Below are positions 1 to 6,696 of a stretch of 14,559 nt of DNA, piece by piece. The translations under genes were made by a program, and so were the position numbers. Below the pieces are notes generated by a model, which searched no databases, had not been told where the DNA came from, and worked only from the letters and a program-made list of their open reading frames with translations. Source of the DNA: Bacteroidales bacterium (GTDB lineage Bacteria > Bacteroidota > Bacteroidia > Bacteroidales > UBA7960); contig SLNX01000161.1 of assembly GCA_007132825.1 (NCBI GenBank), positions 1-14,559 of the forward strand, given 5' to 3'. Within the stretch, counting starts at the first letter, position 1. Every line of letters begins with the position of its first letter.

Positions 1-9
1 ACGAACAAC

Positions 10-795
10 CTAGAATGACTGAATAATCGTGAAGAAATCATCTGCCTTCAGCGATGCCCCACCAATTAAACCACCATCTACATCTTTTTGGGCAAATAGT
101 TCTGCAGCATTCTTTGCATTACAGCTACCTCCATAAAGAATTGTCATTTCTTCAGCGGTTTTCTTTGAATAATGGTCATTGATCAGCTCACGCAGATAAG
201 CGTGCATCTCCTGGGCTTGTTCAGGGCTAGCAGTTTGTCCTGTTCCTATTGCCCAAACAGGTTCGTATGCAATAATGATGTTCTTTACCTCCTGTTCATC
301 CATCCAGAAAACTCCTTTTTTGAGCTGTTCTGAAACAAGCTGAAAGTGCTTTCCGGTTTCGCGGTCAGGCAGCATTTCACCACAACAGTATACCGGTGTC
401 AAACCGTTTTTCACGGCCAGTGCGATTTTCTTTGCCAGCAGCTCATCATCCTCGTTGAAATGGATTCGTCTTTCTGAGTGTCCGATCAGTGTATGGGTTC
501 CTCCCAGGGAGCGTACCATAAGCGGGGAGACCTCTCCGGTAAAAGCTCCTTTTTCTTCCTGGTGGATGTTTTGCACACCAACCGCTACCCCTTCATAGTT
601 TCTAAACACCTCCAGAACGCGGCTCAGGTAAACGTTTGGGGGGAAAAGGAGTATCTGGGGCAATCCATTCGGAATTTTTGGGTCTTTTGTGTCCAGCTGA
701 TGATCGATTTTCACTTTCAGTTCATTGGCCAATGTCAATGCTTCTTCAGCAGAAAGGTTCATTTTCCAGTTTCCGGCAACTATTTTTTTTCTCAT
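10..795 (-). CDS. tpiA: Triosephosphate isomerase
   Basis: Interconverts dihydroxyacetone phosphate and glyceraldehyde 3-phosphate in cytoplasmic glycolysis and gluconeogenesis. The 261-residue protein has the full family length and all catalytic landmarks: GNWKMN at 8-13 with the active-site Lys11, GHSERR at 105-110 with the electrophile His106, AYEPVWAIGTG at 176-186 with the base Glu178 followed by flexible loop 6, and the phosphate-binding LYGGS near 220-224. The ATG gives the expected start just before the NWKMN strand. It lies 48 nt downstream of the ABC permease gene on the same strand. A near-consensus -7 box (TAACTTTA, minus strand, 830-837) in that gap could give it its own promoter, but one base differs from TAnnTTTG and no -33 element is clear. 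From memory, tpiA lies near a DUF1599 gene in other Bacteroidetes too. The identification is secure. Confidence 0.98.
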   Translation of the reverse strand: MRKKIVAGNWKMNLSAEEALTLANELKVKIDHQLDTKDPKIPNGLPQILLFPPNVYLSRVLEVFRNYEGVAVGVQNIHQEEKGAFTGEVSPLMVRSLGGTHTLIGHSERRIHFNEDDELLAKKIALAVKNGLTPVYCCGEMLPDRETGKHFQLVSEQLKKGVFWMDEQEVKNIIIAYEPVWAIGTGQTASPEQAQEMHAYLRELINDHYSKKTAEEMTILYGGSCNAKNAAELFAQKDVDGGLIGGASLKADDFFTIIQSF

Positions 796-843
796 GGCAA
801 TATCTTTTATATCCGTTTAAATGAATCTGTAAAGTTACAATTA

Positions 844-1920
844 TTATTGAAGGCGAACCCGTGGGTCCAGCCAGGCATAGAGGATGTCAACAAAAATGTT
901 TACCAGCACGAGTACCACTGAGATAAGCAGGACGGCACCCATAAGCACCGGAAAATCATAATGCTCAAGTGCATCCACAACCACAACGCCTATTCCCTTC
1001 CAGTCGAATACATATTCAACAAAAACAGCTCCTGCCATCAATGAGGCAAACCATCCTGATATGGCTGTTATCACAGGGTTCATGGCATTTTTCATCGCAT
1101 GACGCGTGATGATCCGGTATTCCGGCAAACCTTTGGCACGTGCTGTTCGGATGTAGTCAAGTGCCATCACCTTTTTCAGGGAGCTTCTTGTCAGCTCGGT
1201 CACTATCGCAAGTGGCCTGATGCCGAGCGTAATCGCGGGCAAGATAATGTTCTTGAGCGACATGTATTCACCCCGGCCAAAATCGTCTACTTCCATTAAC
1301 GAACCGGTCATATTCAGACCGGTATAATCTCCAAGCAGGTATGCAAAGACCCAGGCAATGATTATGGCTGCAAAAAAGGAGGGCAGCGACATACCCAAAA
1401 CGGAGAAAATGAGTGCACTCCGGCCGAGCATTGCGCTCCTTTGCAATGCAATGAAGGTTCCCAGCATCACCCCAAGAATCATAGCAAACAGGATAGACAC
1501 CGAAGCCAGTAACAAAGTATTGGGAAATGCTGTGATCAGGATATCCGTTACACTGCGGTTACTCTGGTAGGAACGTCGCAAATAGGGTTTTTTGACAACA
1601 AGGGAATGCTTTCCCGTATTTATGATCTTTTGATAATCGTATGATTCAGGATCAAGATAGATCAGGCTTCGCGGATCATCTACACGATGCACACTGATTA
1701 TGGATATATCATTCAGGTAGTGAAGATATTGCTTGTGGATCGGCCTGTCGAGTCCGAGTTCCTTGCGGATCGACTCAACCGAGGCAAGGTCAGCCCGCTG
1801 GCCAAGCATCATGCGTGCCGGATCGCCGGGCAGTATCGTAAAGAGGATAAAAACCACGGTAACAACGCCAAATAGCACCAGCAGGCCATAAGCAAATCGT
1901 CTGGTAAGGAATTTTAGCAC
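844..1920 (-). CDS. ABC transporter permease, OppB/DppB (peptide/nickel) type
   Basis: Inner-membrane permease subunit of an oligopeptide/dipeptide-type ABC importer. Residues 11-30 form the first membrane helix, followed by the family hallmark ILPGDPARMMLGQ (29-41). Four to five further hydrophobic segments lie at about 131-158, 167-197, 225-243, 285-305 and 325-348. The cytoplasmic coupling (EAA) loop is seen at about 255-272 (DYIRTARAKGLPE). At 358 residues it is longer than typical OppB proteins (roughly 305-340). The extra length is in the periplasmic part, about 75-120, where the usual GDLG-type segment is replaced by a Tyr-, Asp- and Lys-rich stretch. The start is GTG: the only in-frame codons upstream run 8 codons to the DUF1599 stop, and the first internal Met (37) would delete helix 1. 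No OppC permease, ATPase or binding protein is adjacent, so the substrate is unknown. Confidence 0.9.
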   Translation of the reverse strand: MLKFLTRRFAYGLLVLFGVVTVVFILFTILPGDPARMMLGQRADLASVESIRKELGLDRPIHKQYLHYLNDISIISVHRVDDPRSLIYLDPESYDYQKIINTGKHSLVVKKPYLRRSYQSNRSVTDILITAFPNTLLLASVSILFAMILGVMLGTFIALQRSAMLGRSALIFSVLGMSLPSFFAAIIIAWVFAYLLGDYTGLNMTGSLMEVDDFGRGEYMSLKNIILPAITLGIRPLAIVTELTRSSLKKVMALDYIRTARAKGLPEYRIITRHAMKNAMNPVITAISGWFASLMAGAVFVEYVFDWKGIGVVVVDALEHYDFPVLMGAVLLISVVLVLVNIFVDILYAWLDPRVRLQ

Positions 1921-1944
1921 TGTGCAGTTTATTTTGTTATTGAA

Positions 1945-2496
1945 TCAGGACTCAAGTTCAAGTTTGATGAGAGAGAAAACAGCGTAATTGATGATGTCAT
2001 AATAATTGGCATCTATCCCTTCAGAAAAGCTGGCAATGCCTTTATTATCCTCTATCTGTTTTACACGAAGGAGTTTCATCAGGATAATATCCGCCAATGA
2101 TGACACCCTCATTTCGCGCCAGGCTTCACCATAATCATGATTCTTGTCATGCATGAGCCGCCTGGCTTTTTCAAAAAAGCTGTCATAGTGCTCCTGCGCC
2201 TGGTCGTGTTGCATGTCTGCCTGATCGCTTGTACCCAGCTCCATTTGCACCAATGCCATAATTGAATAATTTACGATCCCGATAAATTCAGGGACAATAC
2301 CTTCAATGATTTTTTGCTTACCTTTGCTCTGCAATGAGCGTATCCTTTGTGCTTTTATGTAAATTTGGTCTGTGAGTGAGGGTGGCCTCAAAATCCGCCA
2401 GGCGCTCCCATAGTCCTGCATTTTTTTCACAAAGACATCTTTGCACATCTCCTGGATGGCAGTATATTGCTGGTCGGTTTTTGTCATTTCGCTCAT
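1945..2496 (-). CDS. DUF1599 / Nmad1 domain protein with internal duplication
   Basis: A 183-residue mostly helical, soluble protein built from two copies of the same unit of about 80 residues. Repeat 1 (about 10-88) has DYG at 28-30, AWRILR, SLTDQIYIKAQRI and an NYS at 76-78. Repeat 2 (about 102-182) has DYG at 121-123, AWREMR, SLADIILMKLLRV and NYA at 170-172. The offset is 93-94 residues. I recognise the pattern as DUF1599 (Pfam family named nucleotide modification associated domain 1); its biochemical activity is not established as far as I know. I chose the ATG at 2496. The frame stays open to a GTG at 2529, but those 11 extra residues (including Cys and Phe) look unlike the family start and would overlap folP. 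ATG at 2487 is another option. It lies 24 nt upstream of the permease gene, in the same frame, and is divergent from folP. Confidence 0.85.
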   Translation of the reverse strand: MSEMTKTDQQYTAIQEMCKDVFVKKMQDYGSAWRILRPPSLTDQIYIKAQRIRSLQSKGKQKIIEGIVPEFIGIVNYSIMALVQMELGTSDQADMQHDQAQEHYDSFFEKARRLMHDKNHDYGEAWREMRVSSLADIILMKLLRVKQIEDNKGIASFSEGIDANYYDIINYAVFSLIKLELES

Positions 2497-2529
2497 GGCT
2501 GTTGAAAAATTTCTAAAGCAGTGGATCAC

Positions 2530-3396
2530 ATGGCTAAAGATACATTTTTTTGCCCAAAGAAGACCCTAAATTTCAGGGGCAAAATTAAGAATTTATCGGT
2601 ACCATTGGTTATGGGCGTTATGAATTTAACGCCCGATTCCTTTTATGATGGCGGCAGATACCGTAATCCCATGGATGCCATAAGGCGTGCAGAGCAGATT
2701 TTAAGCGAAGGGGGAGACATTATCGATATGGGTGCAGCGTCAACCCGTCCGGGTGCCGGTATGGTAGACCCTGCTGAAGAGCAGCAACGGTTAATGCCCG
2801 CACTAAAGGCAGTACGCAAACAATTTCCCGGAGCAATTATTTCTATCGACACTTACCATGCCAGCACTGCAAGAATGGCACTTGACCAGGGTGCACACAT
2901 GATCAATGATATTTCCTCCGGTCGTTTTGATGCTTCTATGTTTACGACCATTGCTGAATATCGCGTACCTTATGTGATCATGCACATGCTCGGCACCCCT
3001 GAAAACATGCAGTTAAATCCAGGCTACAAAAACCTTATCAAAGACATTGCTGGTTTTTTCTCTGAAAAGGTGATGCTTTTGAAGCAAATGGGAATCAGTG
3101 ACCTGATTATTGATCCAGGCTTTGGGTTTGGGAAAACCATTGAAGACAATTACCGGCTGATGGCGGGTCTTGATTACTTTTCAATATTCGGACTGCCAGT
3201 TATGGTAGGAATTTCAAGAAAATCAATGATCAATAAGTTATTGAAAACCAATCCAGAGGATGCATTAAACGGATCAACCGTCCTGAACACCATTGCACTT
3301 AAAAAGGGGGCACAGATTCTCAGGGTGCATGATGTGAAAGAAGCTGTTGAAGCAATAAAAATCATCAGTTATTTAAAAAGTAATACTGAAAAATAG
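2530..3396 (+). CDS. folP: Dihydropteroate synthase
   Basis: Condenses 6-hydroxymethyl-7,8-dihydropterin diphosphate with p-aminobenzoate to give dihydropteroate in folate synthesis; target of sulfonamides. The 288-residue TIM barrel shows every DHPS signature: VMGVMNLTPDSFYDGG (27-42, Asn32 for the metal and diphosphate), DMGAASTRPGA (66-76), SIDTYH (105-110), MINDISSGRFD (124-134), MHMLGTPENM (151-160), IIDPGFGFGKT (193-203), GISRKS (227-232) and a C-terminal RVHD (265-268). I prefer the ATG at 2530; an in-frame GTG at 2521 would add three residues. The start sits 33 nt from the divergent DUF1599 ATG, so the two promoters must overlap each other or early coding sequence. The next gene, a diadenylate cyclase, follows after 27 nt. 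No drug-resistance assignment is attempted. Confidence 0.97.
   Translation: MAKDTFFCPKKTLNFRGKIKNLSVPLVMGVMNLTPDSFYDGGRYRNPMDAIRRAEQILSEGGDIIDMGAASTRPGAGMVDPAEEQQRLMPALKAVRKQFPGAIISIDTYHASTARMALDQGAHMINDISSGRFDASMFTTIAEYRVPYVIMHMLGTPENMQLNPGYKNLIKDIAGFFSEKVMLLKQMGISDLIIDPGFGFGKTIEDNYRLMAGLDYFSIFGLPVMVGISRKSMINKLLKTNPEDALNGSTVLNTIALKKGAQILRVHDVKEAVEAIKIISYLKSNTEK
2535..2542 (-). promoter_or_regulatory. Possible -7 box for DUF1599 gene inside folP start
   Basis: The minus strand reads TATCTTTA, one base from TAnnTTTG, 38 nt before the DUF1599 ATG at 2496. It falls in the first codons of folP. The nearest upstream TTTG (2555-2558, minus strand) is only 12 nt away, too close for a standard -33 element. 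Weak. Confidence 0.2.
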
Positions 3397-3423
3397 TATT
3401 TTAGCTTCAAAGAGATACCAATT

Positions 3424-4305
3424 ATGATGCCTCCGCTTGTTTTCGGCTTTATTCAGATCAGATTCCTCGACATTCTTGATGTACTTCTGGTTGCTGTCCT
3501 TTTTTACCAGCTTTATATTCTTATTCGCGGCACCGGTGCGATGAACATATTCCTGGGAATTCTCTCCATCTATGTGATATGGTGGCTGGTGCGAATTTTT
3601 GAAATGGAATTGTTAACGGCCATCCTGGGACAATTCATATCGGTAGGTGTACTTGCGCTGATCATTGTTTTTCAACCAGAAATACGTAAGTTTCTTTTGG
3701 TACTGGGAAAAAGGAGCATCATCAACAGGGGGTCCAGGGACTTTTTCAAAGGTCTTTGGGCTACTGAGCATGACGATGATCTGAACATTCCTCCCATCGT
3801 AAATGCGCTTGAAAGTCTGTCGGAGCAAAAAACCGGTGCCCTGGTTGTCATTACCAGGAAAAATGAACTGGAGTCTTTTCTTGAAACAGGTCAAAAGATG
3901 GATGCCCAAATATCTGAACAGCTCCTGGGTTCCATTTTTTATAAAAACAGCCCGTTGCACGACGGTGCGGTAATCATTACCAACAACAGGATCAGGGCTG
4001 CGCGTTGCGTATTGCCGGTTTCTGAAGTGAAGCGGTTTCCCATATCACTTGGGTTAAGACACAGGGCAGCTTTGGGTGTAACAGAGCAATCAGATGCCAT
4101 AGCACTGGTTGTAAGCGAACAAACTGGAAAAATCTCCTGGTGCATGGCCGGGGAGATACGCCGCAACATCAGACCATTACAGCTAAAAGAGCTTCTTGCC
4201 AAAGAATTATTATCAGACGAGGATCAGGACAAGGAGCAAAAACAAAAATGGTCTCTGATTAAGGCATTCCTCAAAAGAAAGAATAATAATGATACTATTG
4301 GCTGA
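3424..4305 (+). CDS. cdaA: Membrane diadenylate cyclase, CdaA/DacA type
   Basis: Makes the second messenger c-di-AMP from two ATP. The 293-residue protein has the CdaA architecture: three N-terminal hydrophobic segments (about 14-34, 38-57 and 63-84), a linker, then the DAC (DisA_N) domain from about 120 to 255. The two catalytic motifs are intact: DGA at 180-182 within PLHDGAVIITNN, and RHR at 212-214 within LGLRHRAALG. SEQTG at 231-235 is also typical. The C-terminal tail (262-290) is charged and Lys-rich. No CdaR-type regulator or glmM follows as in Firmicutes; the neighbours are folP upstream (27-nt gap) and a sugar-kinase gene whose ATG begins 17 nt before this stop. Two adjacent ATGs (3424, 3427) could both serve as start. 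c-di-AMP commonly controls potassium, osmotic and cell-wall homeostasis; the target here is not visible. Confidence 0.94.
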   Translation: MMPPLVFGFIQIRFLDILDVLLVAVLFYQLYILIRGTGAMNIFLGILSIYVIWWLVRIFEMELLTAILGQFISVGVLALIIVFQPEIRKFLLVLGKRSIINRGSRDFFKGLWATEHDDDLNIPPIVNALESLSEQKTGALVVITRKNELESFLETGQKMDAQISEQLLGSIFYKNSPLHDGAVIITNNRIRAARCVLPVSEVKRFPISLGLRHRAALGVTEQSDAIALVVSEQTGKISWCMAGEIRRNIRPLQLKELLAKELLSDEDQDKEQKQKWSLIKAFLKRKNNNDTIG

Positions 4306-5128
4306 CAGTGGAAGTACGAAAACAGACTGGGTGCTTCTGGACAACGGTCTCGAAATTGAATCGTTCAGAACAAATGGGCTTAATCCTTATTTTGTTCACA
4401 CAGAAGATGTAATTGCCATTTTAAACAGGCAGCTGTCGCAATCTGAAAAAATCATAAAGGTAAAAAATGTATATTTCTATGGCGCAGGATGTTCTTCTGA
4501 CGAAAAGAAAAAAGTGATCGGTGATGCCCTGGACCGGTTTTTCCCAGAGTCGCACAACATAGTTGCACACGACATGCTTGCTGCAGCGCGTGCACTTTTT
4601 GGCAATGAACCCGGCATCGCATGCATACTTGGTACCGGATCCAACTCATGTGTTTATGACGGAAGCAAGATTACGAGGTCATTGTTCTCACTTGGGTATA
4701 TGTTTGGTGATGAAGGTAGCGGTGCCCATCTGGGCAAAACATTCATTGCTTCCTATTTAAAGAAAACGGCTCCAAAAGATGTGATGGATGCTTTTTATAA
4801 TCATTACCAGCTTTCTGACGAGGAGATACTTACCCATATTTACCGGAAAGCGAACCCAAACAGATTTCTGGCATCATTCACCCATTTTCTGAAGAAAAAC
4901 GAGGAGCATCCATTCGTCTCCAACCTGGTTGTTAACTGTTTTGAAGCTTTTTTCCGGGAACAGGTTTTGAAATATCCCGAAAAAGGAGATTTCCCCATCG
5001 GGTGTATCGGTTCCGTTGCCTTTCATTTCCAGGAGTTATTCAAGGCAGCAGCCAGTAAGTTCGGCCTGCATTCAAATCTGTTCCAGGTTTCACCCATGGA
5101 GGGTTTAATCAGGTTCCACAAGCATTAA
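4289..5128 (+). CDS. BadF/BadG/BcrA/BcrD-family ATPase, N-acetylglucosamine kinase-like
   Basis: A 279-residue ASKHA-fold kinase of the BadF family branch that resembles N-acetylglucosamine/glucosamine kinases. Visible motifs are phosphate-1 DSGSTKTDW (6-14), the likely catalytic HDMLAAAR (Asp95), phosphate-2 ILGTGSNSCVYDG (113-125), and GDEGSGAHLGK (140-150). The length fits the single-domain sugar kinase, not the benzoyl-CoA reductase activator, which has Fe-S cysteines not present here. The likely role is phosphorylation of an amino sugar, perhaps in cell-wall recycling; the substrate is inferred from family only. Its start lies inside the 3' end of cdaA (17-nt overlap, different frame), so translation is probably coupled. 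Its last 20 nt overlap the end of miaA on the opposite strand. The physical link to a c-di-AMP synthase suggests a shared cell-envelope theme, but this is speculation. Confidence 0.87.
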   Translation: MILLADSGSTKTDWVLLDNGLEIESFRTNGLNPYFVHTEDVIAILNRQLSQSEKIIKVKNVYFYGAGCSSDEKKKVIGDALDRFFPESHNIVAHDMLAAARALFGNEPGIACILGTGSNSCVYDGSKITRSLFSLGYMFGDEGSGAHLGKTFIASYLKKTAPKDVMDAFYNHYQLSDEEILTHIYRKANPNRFLASFTHFLKKNEEHPFVSNLVVNCFEAFFREQVLKYPEKGDFPIGCIGSVAFHFQELFKAAASKFGLHSNLFQVSPMEGLIRFHKH

Positions 5129-6014
5129 TGTAATCTAGAATTTTCTGTACTTCCTGAGGTTCAAAGGTTTTATAATCAGCAGACTTATTAAACCATGTCA
5201 ACTGCCTTTTGGCATATCTTCGTGTGTTTGTTTTGATCTTTTCAATTGCGGTATAAAGGGGGTATCTGCCTGACATCCAACAAAAAAGCTCTTTGTACCC
5301 AACTGTGTTCAAGGCATTCAAATTGCGATGGGGATAAAGTTGCAGCATCTCCTCAATCAGCCCATGTTTTATCATGGTAACAACCCGTGCATTGATCCTT
5401 TGAAACAACTCCTGCCGTGGCCGGTTCACCAGAATCTTGACAATTTTAAAGGGGCGCTCTGTTTGTTTGGATTTGCGAAATTCAGAAAAGGGCTTTCCTG
5501 AAGCAAGGTATATTTCAAGGGCGCGCAAGATCCGTTTATGGTTTGCAGGGTCAACCTCAGCGTGGTATTTCGGGTCTACCCTGTTCAGCCATTGCCTGAT
5601 GCCTGTCAGCCCTAAATTCTCGTATACCTCCTGCACTTTTTTTCTTATGGAAGGGTCGGGGTCGGGCATTTCGTCAATACCGTGACAAAGTGTATCGATA
5701 TATAATCCTGAGCCACCCACCAGAAGCGCAAAGTCTGAATGCTGAAAAAGTGCTTCAATAGTGTGTAAAGCTTGTTTTTCAAACATCGACACATTGTAAT
5801 AATCAAAAATTGAAAGATGCCCGATGAGGTAATGGGGCACAGCTTTAAGAACATTCGGAGAAGGTGCAGCGGTACCGATGGATATTTCCCTGTAGAACTG
5901 CCGGGCATCAGAAGAAACGATGGCCGCATTTAGTTTTTGGGCCAGACTTATGCTCAGGTCGGTCTTTCCAACGGCCGTTGGACCTGCAATTACAACCAGG
6001 CATTTATTCTTCAT
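5109..6014 (-). CDS. miaA: tRNA dimethylallyltransferase
   Basis: Transfers a dimethylallyl group from DMAPP to N6 of A37 in tRNAs reading UNN codons (i6A37). At 301 residues it is full length, with P-loop GPTAVGKT (11-18), the prenyl-donor motif SSDARQFY (34-41), GGSGLY (100-105), the NHKRILRALEIYLASGKPFS region (158-177, tRNA and insertion domain), NTVGYKE (236-242) and the C-terminal RRYAKRQLTWF (265-275). The ATG start overlaps the end of the pRiA4b-like gene by 11 nt, pointing to co-transcription and coupled translation. Its 3' end overlaps the convergent kinase gene by 20 nt, leaving no room for a normal intrinsic terminator between them. The identification is secure. Confidence 0.97.
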   Translation of the reverse strand: MKNKCLVVIAGPTAVGKTDLSISLAQKLNAAIVSSDARQFYREISIGTAAPSPNVLKAVPHYLIGHLSIFDYYNVSMFEKQALHTIEALFQHSDFALLVGGSGLYIDTLCHGIDEMPDPDPSIRKKVQEVYENLGLTGIRQWLNRVDPKYHAEVDPANHKRILRALEIYLASGKPFSEFRKSKQTERPFKIVKILVNRPRQELFQRINARVVTMIKHGLIEEMLQLYPHRNLNALNTVGYKELFCWMSGRYPLYTAIEKIKTNTRRYAKRQLTWFNKSADYKTFEPQEVQKILDYINACGT

Positions 6015-6624
6015 TTAAAAGGTCTTCAGGAGAATCACCCGATTCCTCATTATAAAAATTTACATCGTCGATCTGGTCAAGTCCGGAGATATCTTCCGGG
6101 GCGACCTCATCATCATCAAAAGAAAAATCCATCTGTGTTTCAACGCCGGGAATCTGCTTAGGTGTTGCTGTTAGTTCACGAGGTACCGGACCTTCTGATC
6201 TGTTGAAGCGGGGGTATGTTTGCTGCTTATCCTCAGGAAGAATCTTTAGCAACTCCAGATAAAAAGTCCATTTGTTCAGGTAATCATAAAGGAAAATCAA
6301 GCGCTGATGGGGATCATCTATAAAATCCTTTAACTCGCTTTTATGCATGACTGCCTTTGTTTCTGCGCCAATTCTTTCATCATCATCCATATCACTGGTC
6401 TCCGGCTCCGCAGTATTTTTTCCCTGATCAATAAGTTTGATCTCTTGAGTTTTTCGGTAGCGATGATCGCAAATGAAAAAAGAGGCAAGCATTCCCGGGT
6501 CGAGGCCAAGGTTACCGAGTATGGCCTGGTGAAAATCTTCAAACGTCTGGTCGGCGCGAAGCTCAATCTCCCGAAGGAAATCATCCTGATCTTCAAATCG
6601 AACCTTAAATCTGTAAATCAGCAT
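6004..6624 (-). CDS. pRiA4b ORF-3-like (PRiA4) domain protein with acidic tail
   Basis: A 206-residue protein without membrane segments or a signal peptide. The first 50 or so residues match the start of the plasmid pRiA4b ORF-3-like family: a beta strand (YRFKVRFEDQD), IELRADQTFEDFHQAIL, and SFFICDHRYRK. The rest is acidic, with Asp/Glu-dense stretches at about 78-85 and through residues 165-206, and probably partly disordered. The family occurs on plasmids and in mobile elements as well as in chromosomal genes; its biochemical function is unknown to me, and nothing here supports an IS. It starts at an ATG 72 nt downstream of the nucleotidyltransferase gene and overlaps miaA by 11 nt, so its nearest functional clue is tRNA modification. 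An exact Bacteroidetes -7 box lies 41 nt upstream. Confidence 0.75.
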   Translation of the reverse strand: MLIYRFKVRFEDQDDFLREIELRADQTFEDFHQAILGNLGLDPGMLASFFICDHRYRKTQEIKLIDQGKNTAEPETSDMDDDERIGAETKAVMHKSELKDFIDDPHQRLIFLYDYLNKWTFYLELLKILPEDKQQTYPRFNRSEGPVPRELTATPKQIPGVETQMDFSFDDDEVAPEDISGLDQIDDVNFYNEESGDSPEDLLNEE

Positions 6625-6665
6625 ATGTTATAAATGATTCTGCTTTTCAATACTATTCCCAAAGG

Positions 6666-6673
6666 CAAAAGTA
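6666..6673 (-). promoter_or_regulatory. Putative Bacteroidetes -7 box before the PRiA4-miaA pair
   Basis: Read on the minus strand the bases are TACTTTTG, an exact fit to TAnnTTTG, 41 nt before the ATG at 6624. A TTTG lies upstream at 6688-6691 (minus strand), but the spacer is only 14 nt against the usual 19-21, so the -33 element is poor. If used, it would let these two genes be made independently of the upstream nucleotidyltransferase. Confidence 0.35.
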
Positions 6674-6696
6674 ATAAATTTTGCATCCAAAAAAGC

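Noticed and set aside
478..921. 147-codon open frame on the plus strand
   Set aside because: Antisense to tpiA and running into the permease gene; both opposite-strand proteins are clearly real and the translation shows no domain.
6004..6624. Insertion sequence remnant suggested by the PRiA4/IS1096-type annotation
   Set aside because: No transposase, terminal inverted repeats or target duplications are visible, and the gene overlaps miaA like a normal operon member.
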